Shown here: piece after piece, positions 1 through 4,836 of the stretch
Numbering within the stretch: the first letter of the stretch is position 1
How the letters are laid out: every line of letters begins with the position of its first letter
NCBI GenBank assembly: GCA_017547345.1
Contig: JAFYPY010000163.1
Location: 1 to 7,704 of the forward strand
Length of the DNA stretch: 7,704 bases
Source: Bacillota bacterium
GTDB lineage: Bacteria; Bacillota_A; Clostridia; Peptostreptococcales; Anaerovoracaceae
Reading direction: 5' to 3'
Made by a program: the position numbers and the translations under genes
The notes under the pieces: model-generated
Seen by the model: only the letters and a program-made list of their open reading frames with translations
Told to the model about the DNA's origin: nothing
The model's database searches: none

Positions 1-238
1 ATTCGATGAAATCTTCTGCATCTCGTGCGTATGCAATCTTACTTATAATACTGACCATCTCCGGCTGATTGCCAGAAACCTTATTGAAACCTTTGAGTAG
101 TTGTAGCACGGAGCCAAAATATTCATCTAAATGTTCATAAGACTCTTCTTTGTATGGTAGAAGTTTAAAAATTGCGGAGCGAATATATTTCTTTTCCGCA
201 GCAATTTGACTAGGTGGCATTTCTGTGTAAATATTCAT
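1..238 (-). CDS. Neck-region protein of unknown function, N-terminal part (cut by left edge)
   Basis: The first 79 codons of a gene that continues past the left edge of the window. It begins MNIYTEMPPS and ends in this window at ARDAEDFIE, with no in-frame stop. The start at 238 is supported by the purine-rich ribosome binding site AAGGGGGCG six bases upstream, and by a 13-base gap after the preceding stop. The visible part looks alpha-helical and charged (KKYIRSAIFKLLPYKEES, then SVLQLLKGFNK), with no signal peptide, membrane segment or catalytic motif. From memory, the pattern LLPYKEE...HLDEYF, followed by a QPEMVSIISKIAYAR-like stretch, recurs in proteins encoded just after the capsid and connector genes of Bacillota tailed phages; I cannot confirm this here. 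Its place after the capsid gene suggests a role in head completion or the head-tail joint. That is inference from order only. Confidence 0.75.
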   Translation of the reverse strand, partial: MNIYTEMPPSQIAAEKKYIRSAIFKLLPYKEESYEHLDEYFGSVLQLLKGFNKVSGNQPEMVSIISKIAYARDAEDFIE

Positions 239-251
239 TGGAAACGCCCCC

Positions 252-668
252 TTAGTCAAAGAAAGAATTATTGTTATATGTGCTATAAGTGTAAAGCTGT
301 TGCATCTCATGTAGTGTGTCTGCACGGAGAGCACGAAGTTCTGATAATTGTGAAGATGGAGAGTAGAATTTTTCTTCTTTACCACCAACAAACAAGTTAG
401 TGTACTCGGTAGAGTTAATGCGCTGATCTAGCCAAGCTAGGCGCATACCCATAGCAAGAAGTTCAATATCCAAATCACTCAAATCATTCTTAAAAACTTC
501 GTTTTCATCATCACGAGTCAGATCGCCTGAAGTGCGTGTCTTTACAATTGCACTATGTAACCAATCTTTAAACATTTCATTTAGCGTATGGTCGTCTAAA
601 TCCGCCAGATTAAAATCTGTCATGTGATTTAAAAAACGACCGTACACCTTTTCATATGGAGTGCCCAT
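252..668 (-). CDS. Probable head-tail connector or neck protein, 138 aa
   Basis: A small acidic, probably mostly helical protein beginning MGTPYEKVYGRFLNHMTDF and ending YNNNSFFD. The start is firm: a near-perfect Shine-Dalgarno sequence, GGAGGTGA, sits six bases before the ATG, and the gap to the preceding stop is 17 bases. Visible elements are an acidic helix around residues 20-36 (LADLDDHTLNEMFKDWL), a DLSDLDIELLAMGMRLAWL helix in the middle, and INSTEYTNLFVGGKEEKFYS towards the C-terminus. It has no membrane segment or enzyme motif. I recall similar sequences, with the MGTPYEKVY start and an 'LDQ-xx-NSTE' block, two genes after the major capsid gene in Bacillota phages, where connector or head-completion proteins are encoded. 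The connector role therefore rests on synteny and length. A tail adaptor or structural chaperone remains possible. Confidence 0.8.
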   Translation of the reverse strand: MGTPYEKVYGRFLNHMTDFNLADLDDHTLNEMFKDWLHSAIVKTRTSGDLTRDDENEVFKNDLSDLDIELLAMGMRLAWLDQRINSTEYTNLFVGGKEEKFYSPSSQLSELRALRADTLHEMQQLYTYSTYNNNSFFD

Positions 669-685
669 ATAGGTTCACCTCCAAA

Positions 686-1219
686 TTACTTAATGTACAG
701 CATTAACTGAGTATCAAGAACCTCATCAATTGCCTTAATCTTAGCAAGGCTATCCAGTGTGCCGTTCATAATCTTTTCGCCAGCCATATTCTTAACAGCT
801 AACTGAACTCCCGCAGGAGCCTTCTTTAGCTTTGCCTTTAGCTGACCAATTGGCAGTCTAAAAAGAGCCTCAACATCCATTTCTACAATGTCGTCATACA
901 TCTTTTTAAAATCGCCAGCCCACTGTTCAATAAGTTCCTCGTCCTCAATGATAAATCTAGGCTTATATAAATAAGAAGATCTAGTAGACTTTAGAGCCTG
1001 TAGATCCTGATACTCCATTTCAGTCACATCACCATAGTTGGCCCAAGTATGCAGTAGCTTTGTCTTAGGACCAGTTAGTAATAGCTCACCATAGGTAAGA
1101 CTACGACAAGGGATTCTGTCTGTTGGAGCATATTTTCTAACAGTCTTTTGGGTTGCTTTTTCCTTCTTGGTTTCAGCCTTAACTTCTTCAATTTCATTAA
1201 TATCTGTATTTTTTGCCAT
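686..1219 (-). CDS. Conserved phage protein of unknown function downstream of capsid, 177 aa
   Basis: A soluble protein with two visible parts. Residues 1-28 are a charged, low-complexity Lys/Glu-rich tail, probably disordered (MAKNTDINEIEEVKAETKKEK). Residues from about 29 onward form a compact region that starts RKYAPTDRIPCRSLTYGELL and continues through GDVTEMEYQDLQAL, YLYKPRFIIEDEELIEQW and a C-terminal helical part ending LDTQLMLYIK. The start is supported by AAAGGAG nine bases before the ATG. I recognise the 'IPCRS-x-x-x-GELL' and 'EMEYQDLQAL' blocks as a conserved pattern in phage head modules that is usually left as hypothetical; I know no assigned biochemical role. It lies between the major capsid and connector-like genes, so a structural or assembly role is likely. 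Its leucine codons are mixed (CTG, TTA, CTT, CTA), unlike the capsid gene next to it, which suggests lower expression. Confidence 0.8.
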   Translation of the reverse strand: MAKNTDINEIEEVKAETKKEKATQKTVRKYAPTDRIPCRSLTYGELLLTGPKTKLLHTWANYGDVTEMEYQDLQALKSTRSSYLYKPRFIIEDEELIEQWAGDFKKMYDDIVEMDVEALFRLPIGQLKAKLKKAPAGVQLAVKNMAGEKIMNGTLDSLAKIKAIDEVLDTQLMLYIK

Positions 1220-1257
1220 AACGTTTTTCTCCTTTTATTCCTTTGTTTCTAATACAA

Positions 1258-2373
1258 TTAGGCTAGAATCCACTCGCCAAAGATTAGATTGATTAGAACA
1301 CCAACGCCCATCTGGAACATATATCTGTAATCATAGGTCATGTCCTGATTTAGGGTCTTGTCCTGAACTTCTCTTAGCTGATCTTCACCACGATTAACTA
1401 GCTTGATGAACTTGTTGTCCATGACAGGCATAACAAATAGAACCTTGTCGTCAACTAGCTTATTGGTGGTATCACCTAGAGCAAAGCCCTGCTTAATCTC
1501 AACTAGACGGATGCCTTCCCAGATACCCATTCTACCAGTAGTATGACGCTCGTTCTTCATTTCGTTGGAGATCCAATCAACATTCTGTAGGCCAGTAACC
1601 TTGGATAGAGCAGCCTTAGTACCCATGATGATAACCTCATTGGCACCAGTAGCCATCTGAACGTCCTCAACTAGCTGGACTAGAGTGCCTCTGGTATTCT
1701 CATCTAGAGCACCAGTCTTAACCCACTGACCTGCACCGGAAGCACCGCCAGGTAGCTTATCAGCTGCATCCATTAGAGCCTGATAAATAGCCTCGTTAAC
1801 GAATCTATCAATAGCCTCATAGATCTTGGTGATAAATGTAGAGAAGTCTTCTAGACCGCAAATTAGCTTCTCGTACTCGCTGTAAACAGCAATGCCGTAC
1901 TCGGAAGTCTCAATGGAGAAGCTGGAACCCTTGCCTAGTCTCTGACGGTCTAGATCCCAGTGGGAGCCAGAAACCTTAGAAACAGTTAGAACGGAATTGT
2001 CCTCGGAGTAGAAGATGTTTTCGTCACCCTCATCTAGATATCTCTCTTCAACGAACTCTCTGAAGAAGGGGTTCTCTGCCCAACCAGACTTTAGTAGGTT
2101 AGGAACTAGCTCTTCGATTAGGTCAAATAGAACCTGAGCATTTGCTCTCTTCTTAATAGCCTTACGAATTTCTAGCTTAGAAGCATTTTCAGAAACGCCA
2201 ATTGCCTCTCTGAACACCTTTCTAATCTTCTCATTAGCGGTCTTGGCATCGATGCCTTCCTCATACTTGTTGATAGAAGCATCAACCATTAGCTTATTGA
2301 AATTCATAAACTTAGTCTCATCATTTTCAAAAATGTTACGCACATGTGCGTCAAAATTCATTAGATTAGCCAT
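1258..2373 (-). CDS. Major capsid protein (HK97-fold type), 371 aa
   Basis: The shell subunit of the phage head. The assignment rests on its place after the protease/scaffold and decoration genes, its usual length (about 300-400 aa), and its domain plan. A charged helical N-terminal arm (about residues 1-95, rich in Lys/Glu) is followed by a segment resembling the elongated-loop/spine region (ENIFYSEDNSVLTVSKVSG, then HWDLDRQRLGKG). A long helix follows (LEDFSTFITKIYEAIDRFVNEAIYQAL), then a glycine-rich A-domain part (GGASGAGQWVKTG, NEVIIMGTKAALSKV). The C-terminal strand is rich in hydrophobics (YDYRYMFQMGVGVLINLIFGEW). I chose the ATG at 2373: AAAGGAGG lies nine bases before it, whereas the in-frame ATG at 2382 directly abuts that site. 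Codon use is extreme: all 31 leucines are CTA, and wherever I read them glutamine is CAG and lysine AAG, as expected for a very highly expressed protein. The N-terminal arm is the part most likely to interact with scaffold. A proteolytic cleavage site cannot be read from sequence. Confidence 0.92.
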   Translation of the reverse strand: MANLMNFDAHVRNIFENDETKFMNFNKLMVDASINKYEEGIDAKTANEKIRKVFREAIGVSENASKLEIRKAIKKRANAQVLFDLIEELVPNLLKSGWAENPFFREFVEERYLDEGDENIFYSEDNSVLTVSKVSGSHWDLDRQRLGKGSSFSIETSEYGIAVYSEYEKLICGLEDFSTFITKIYEAIDRFVNEAIYQALMDAADKLPGGASGAGQWVKTGALDENTRGTLVQLVEDVQMATGANEVIIMGTKAALSKVTGLQNVDWISNEMKNERHTTGRMGIWEGIRLVEIKQGFALGDTTNKLVDDKVLFVMPVMDNKFIKLVNRGEDQLREVQDKTLNQDMTYDYRYMFQMGVGVLINLIFGEWILA

Positions 2374-2399
2374 ATTTTTCATCCTCCTTTTCTACAAAA

Positions 2400-2906
2400 T
2401 TATAGGCTGACAACCTGTAGCTTATACATCATTAGATTACTACGAACAATCTTGGTTAGAACCTGTGCACAGAACTGACCTTCAGTCTTAGCATCAGAAA
2501 CAACATACTGCTTTGCAGAAGCGTCAAAAGTAACATACTGCTTCTCAACAGGAGCATTGTCAAAAGCATTCTCAGATAGAGAAATTCTGTCACCAACTCT
2601 TAGAGTGTAAGCACGAACTCTGTCGCCCTTCTTATTGTAGAATCTGTCCTCATCGGCATAACCCTTTAGCTGGGTAAAAGCAACGATAGGAGGAGCTAGT
2701 AAAAATAGGGGTTCCTCACCTGCAACATAGTTCTTGGCGGACCAAGTTTCATCACCAATATATTCATTCTTGCAAACTAGTAGACCGTTATCCATATCCT
2801 CACCGATAGTGATGCTATAGATGTGACCACCACCAAAGTTGGTGGATAGAATATTGGTGGATTCTGCCACGATGTGGCTTACATTTAAATTCATATCCTG
2901 AGCCAT
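2400..2906 (-). CDS. Probable head decoration protein, 168 aa
   Basis: A protein of mostly short beta-prone stretches beginning MAQDMNLNVSHIVAEST and ending MMYKLQVVSL. Gly, Val and aromatic residues are well spread (FGGGHIYSITIGEDMDNG, EEPLFLLAPPIVAF, RVRAYTLRVGDRISL), with no signal peptide or membrane span. Genes in this slot, directly before the major capsid gene and after the protease/scaffold, commonly encode capsid decoration or stabilising proteins; that role is inferred from position. Leucines are 12 CTA and 2 TTA, nearly the same bias as the capsid gene, which agrees with an abundant virion protein made alongside the capsid. I prefer the ATG at 2906. The ATG at 2918 has AAAGGA immediately against it with no spacer, while 2906 has a somewhat long spacer of 12 bases. 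The choice changes only four residues. A minor capsid protein is the main alternative. Confidence 0.78.
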   Translation of the reverse strand: MAQDMNLNVSHIVAESTNILSTNFGGGHIYSITIGEDMDNGLLVCKNEYIGDETWSAKNYVAGEEPLFLLAPPIVAFTQLKGYADEDRFYNKKGDRVRAYTLRVGDRISLSENAFDNAPVEKQYVTFDASAKQYVVSDAKTEGQFCAQVLTKIVRSNLMMYKLQVVSL

Positions 2907-2929
2907 AATTAAATCCATTCCTTTCTTAA

Positions 2930-2958
2930 ATTAAAAAAATTGTTTTTTTATATAACAA
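2930..2958 (-). promoter_or_regulatory. Possible vegetative promoter for decoration and capsid genes
   Basis: On the minus strand TTGTTA (2953-2958, four of six matches to the -35 consensus) is followed after exactly 17 bases by TTTAAT (2930-2935, five of six matches to the -10 consensus). It lies right after an intrinsic terminator and before two genes whose codon use suggests very high expression, so a promoter is expected here. Against it, the tract is almost pure A/T, where such matches arise easily. The implied start near 2923 leaves a leader of under 20 bases that begins at the ribosome binding site. Confidence 0.33.
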
Positions 2959-2979
2959 AAAAACGACTATGAATAGCCG
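2957..2979 (-). terminator. Intrinsic (Rho-independent) terminator after protease/scaffold gene
   Basis: In the minus-strand RNA CGGCUA pairs with UAGUCG (one G-U pair) around a UUCA tetraloop, and the stem runs straight into seven U residues. It lies 14 bases after the protease/scaffold stop codon, inside the only long gap of the window (87 bases). The stem is only six pairs, so readthrough is likely to be partial. It would lower, but not abolish, transcription from the terminase side into the capsid genes. Confidence 0.72.
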
Positions 2980-2993
2980 CCCAATGTTTTACA

Positions 2994-3809
2994 TTATTCA
3001 TCTTTCTCAAAAAGACCGCCATAAGCGCTCTTTTTCTTACTTGGTTTTGCGTTAAAGTTTAGACCAAGAGTACCCGGCTTTTTAATTTCATCAACTGCTG
3101 CAAAATTAACAGCAAAAGAGCTAAAATCATCTAGAATTTCATCTGCCTTCTGAGCGCACTCTTCAACAGAATAATCCTTAGAATTTTCAACTAGCTTCTT
3201 AAAAGCATTGGTGTTAACAACATTTGCATACTTCTCATCAGCAAATACAGCATCTTTCTTTGCCTGTAGAGCTGCAGATTCAGTGTCTTCCTTGTACTTT
3301 ACAAGAGAGTCGTAGTTTTCACGCATCTTTTCAAGTGCGATCTTTTCAGACTCAGTAACAATTAGCTCGAAAACCTCTTGTCTTTCGCCAGCCAGAGCGA
3401 CACTTTCACCATCAATAGAGTAGCCAACTTTGTAAAGTTTGCCATAAGCCCATCCCTGCATAACAAAATAATTATCATATACATTTCTAATATAAAAATA
3501 TTCATTATCTTCTTCTTCGTATTGACCAATTAGTCTATATAATGCGCTATGGATATCTTCATGACTTAACTCAACAGTAAAAATCTTAGTAAACTTTTCT
3601 TCCACAGGAGTCTCTTCAAACTCTTCCTGAACTTCATCACCATCTTCAGAAGTAGAAGTTTCTTCAGTCTCAGTTTCCTCGACAACTTCAGTCTCCTCAG
3701 TCTCGTTGGTTTCGACAACAGTTTCTTCAACTTCGTTAGTCTCAACAACCGCCTCTTCGACTTCAGTTTCAACTACTTCCTCTACGACCTCATTTTCAAA
3801 ATTGTCCAT
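2994..3809 (-). CDS. Possible nested in-frame scaffold protein, 271 aa
   Basis: An alternative product of the same frame as the protease gene, starting at an internal ATG (residue 263 of the full protein, MDNFENEVV). Just before it is a strong ribosome binding site, AAGGAGG, at 10 bases, or GGAGGAG at 8. The start falls exactly at the border between the protease part and the acidic linker, so the shorter product would hold the acidic region, the aromatic domain and the helical scaffold tail without protease activity. The arrangement is established in other phages, with lambda C and Nu3 as the classic case. Here it is inferred. The purine run also encodes Glu-Glu-Gly-Gly-Asp-Glu-Glu, so an acidic linker could give the same bases by chance. 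Confidence 0.5.
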   Translation of the reverse strand: MDNFENEVVEEVVETEVEEAVVETNEVEETVVETNETEETEVVEETETEETSTSEDGDEVQEEFEETPVEEKFTKIFTVELSHEDIHSALYRLIGQYEEEDNEYFYIRNVYDNYFVMQGWAYGKLYKVGYSIDGESVALAGERQEVFELIVTESEKIALEKMRENYDSLVKYKEDTESAALQAKKDAVFADEKYANVVNTNAFKKLVENSKDYSVEECAQKADEILDDFSSFAVNFAAVDEIKKPGTLGLNFNAKPSKKKSAYGGLFEKDE

Positions 3810-4595
3810 TTCTTCGTCTCCTCCTTCCTCTGAATTTTTATCAAAACCCTTTAAAGTTACATTTAGCTTTTCAAGGACTTCAATCAATTTATCCTGATAT
3901 GTAAATACAGGTTCTTTGTGGCAAAAATCTGCTATATCAGCTCTTGCGCCCAACATACCTTCACCAATCTCATTTCCTTCGTCATCGCAACCAAGTAAAG
4001 TGCAACCACTAAAGTAAAAGTCGGTTAAATCTAAATATTTTTCCTTAGCGTTGTATGATAGTTCGTTGATGACTAACTCACAAGACACTTTTGTACCATT
4101 CTTTCTACGGATAATATCTGCAGCTTCGGTGTACTGTTCTGGAATAACGCTGTATGCCATAACATAAGTCTTGTCCATTTCCTTGTCATATTCAAGCCAT
4201 GGATCATCTGCCGTAAAACAACCAACCTGCTTTTCAATATAATTAATTTCAGATTCGCCATCTTTGTTTTCTACTACTTCTATATTATGCGCATAGAAAT
4301 CCTTGGTCCCATCTTCAAGCTCATGAATGTGTGCAAGAATAGGTCTGTATTTCAAAGTGGGCATTCCTTTTTCCATGTTGTCCTTGGAAATAAATGAACC
4401 ATTACGGTTCAATTCAGTATGACACACTTTTAGTTTTAATTTTAGCAACCCTGGCATGCTATCATCTTCTTTTGCAAAAACGCCAGGGACGGAAACAACA
4501 ATAGGTGTTTTTGTCTCTTTTGCATTAAAATTTACATTCTTATTTTGTTCAACAAAAAACTTGTACAAATCATCAAAAGTTAAAATTTTAGCCAT
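2994..4595 (-). CDS. Prohead protease fused to scaffold-like C-terminal half, 533 aa
   Basis: Assembles and then matures the prohead. Residues 1 to about 225 look like a phage prohead protease: VVSVPGVF at 32-39, a conserved-looking KYRPILAHI block (83-90), DFYAHN (99-104), KVSCELVINE (169-178), and DFYFSGCTLLG (192-202). H103 and S171 are the best candidates for catalytic His and Ser, with H89 or H91 as alternatives. Residues 255-330 are an extremely acidic Glu/Thr/Val linker with near-repeats of EETVVETNET. Residues 334-410 form a compact domain with many aromatics (YFYIRNVYDNYFVMQGWAYG). Residues 410-490 are a helical Lys/Glu-rich scaffold-like segment, and the protein ends in a Lys-rich tail with AYGGLFEKDE. 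I chose the ATG at 4595 because AAAGGAGG lies six bases upstream of it. The next in-frame ATG upstream (4601) overlaps the spacer just after that site, and the one at 4622 is upstream of it. The protease family is inferred from pattern and position; the exact catalytic pair needs alignment. Confidence 0.85.
   Translation of the reverse strand: MAKILTFDDLYKFFVEQNKNVNFNAKETKTPIVVSVPGVFAKEDDSMPGLLKLKLKVCHTELNRNGSFISKDNMEKGMPTLKYRPILAHIHELEDGTKDFYAHNIEVVENKDGESEINYIEKQVGCFTADDPWLEYDKEMDKTYVMAYSVIPEQYTEAADIIRRKNGTKVSCELVINELSYNAKEKYLDLTDFYFSGCTLLGCDDEGNEIGEGMLGARADIADFCHKEPVFTYQDKLIEVLEKLNVTLKGFDKNSEEGGDEEMDNFENEVVEEVVETEVEEAVVETNEVEETVVETNETEETEVVEETETEETSTSEDGDEVQEEFEETPVEEKFTKIFTVELSHEDIHSALYRLIGQYEEEDNEYFYIRNVYDNYFVMQGWAYGKLYKVGYSIDGESVALAGERQEVFELIVTESEKIALEKMRENYDSLVKYKEDTESAALQAKKDAVFADEKYANVVNTNAFKKLVENSKDYSVEECAQKADEILDDFSSFAVNFAAVDEIKKPGTLGLNFNAKPSKKKSAYGGLFEKDE
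3651..3806 (-). repeat. Acidic low-complexity repeat within the protease/scaffold gene
   Basis: Residues 264-315 of the protease/scaffold protein are mostly Glu, Val and Thr. The clearest unit is ten residues, EEAVVETNEV followed directly by EETVVETNET (3699-3758), flanked by degenerate copies (EEVVETEV before, EETEVVEETET after). The DNA copies differ at third positions, so this is an old or selected protein repeat and not a recent exact duplication. It is probably a disordered, highly negative linker. Confidence 0.85.
3818..3826 (-). promoter_or_regulatory. Internal ribosome binding site in the protease/scaffold gene
   Basis: Minus-strand AAGGAGGAG lies 8 to 10 bases before the internal ATG at 3807-3809, depending on which seven bases pair with 16S rRNA. 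It is as strong as the sites used by the annotated genes here. It decides the proposed nested scaffold start. Confidence 0.5.
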
Positions 4596-4637
4596 ATTCA
4601 TCCTCCTTTCTTTAGAATTCAAGAATACGCCTATATA

Positions 4638-4823
4638 TCAAAAAACTAGTACACTTGTATACACTAGCTTTTTAACATCAATATTTTCAAAATTAAAATG
4701 TTTTGGGGCCATGTTCATAAATGTGTACATTCCATTCATGTTAGACACAAGATTAAAGCCACTTGCAATCAACTGATTTGCAGTGTCAACATCTTGTACA
4801 ATTATAAATTTGTCATTATTCAT
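4638..4823 (-). CDS. Small phage protein between portal and protease genes, 61 aa
   Basis: A short protein, MNNDKFIIVQDVDTANQLIA..., ending in KKLVYTSVLVF and TGA, the only non-TAA stop among the complete genes. The ATG at 4823 is preferred because AAAGGAG sits eight bases upstream. An in-frame ATG at 4829 is only two bases from that site, and a frame extension back to 4880 would overlap the portal gene for no reason. It has a beta-alpha-beta look: FIIVQ strand, VDTANQLIASGF helix, then the MYTFMN and VYTSVLVF strands around a KHFNFEN loop. I recall similar 'A-x-x-LIxxGF...YxF' small proteins next to phage portal genes, but no function is established to my knowledge. Position suggests a portal- or prohead-associated factor. 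Its coding end contains a stem-loop. Confidence 0.75.
   Translation of the reverse strand: MNNDKFIIVQDVDTANQLIASGFNLVSNMNGMYTFMNMAPKHFNFENIDVKKLVYTSVLVF
4640..4673 (-). terminator. Stem-loop with U-run overlapping the end of the 61-aa gene
   Basis: In the minus-strand RNA 14 bases pair with 14 around a six-base UACAAG loop (4654-4659). The arms are AAAAAGCUAGUGUA and UGUACUAGUUUUUU, including three G-U pairs. Those three positions would be A-C mismatches on the other strand, so the fold favours the transcribed strand. The descending arm ends in six U residues, as in a bidirectional-looking terminator, but the stem is low in GC. It may be a weak terminator, an attenuator, or an RNA stability or processing element before the protease gene. 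Confidence 0.45.
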
Positions 4824-4836
4824 ATACATCGCTCCT

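Noticed and set aside
1220..1257. Possible terminator after the capsid gene
   Set aside because: Only a four-pair TTGT/ACAA stem is visible and no U-run follows, so I do not call a terminator there.
3566..3772. A Lys/Leu/Arg-rich minus-strand open frame
   Set aside because: It is a frame-shifted reading of the acidic repeat (GAA read as AAG/AGA), with no independent start signal.
3640..3800. Repeat-like pyrimidine-rich plus-strand stretch that could suggest a CRISPR or satellite
   Set aside because: Spacing is short and irregular, copies are degenerate, and the pattern is fully explained by coding of an acidic peptide repeat.
3706..3897. A plus-strand open frame rich in Ser/Thr/Val
   Set aside because: It is the complement of the acidic Glu/Val/Thr repeat in the protease/scaffold gene. 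It has no ribosome binding site, and all neighbours run the other way.
4456..4776. A plus-strand 106-codon open frame crossing two genes
   Set aside because: It overlaps two minus-strand genes with good starts and ribosome binding sites, and has no initiation signal of its own or recognisable domain.
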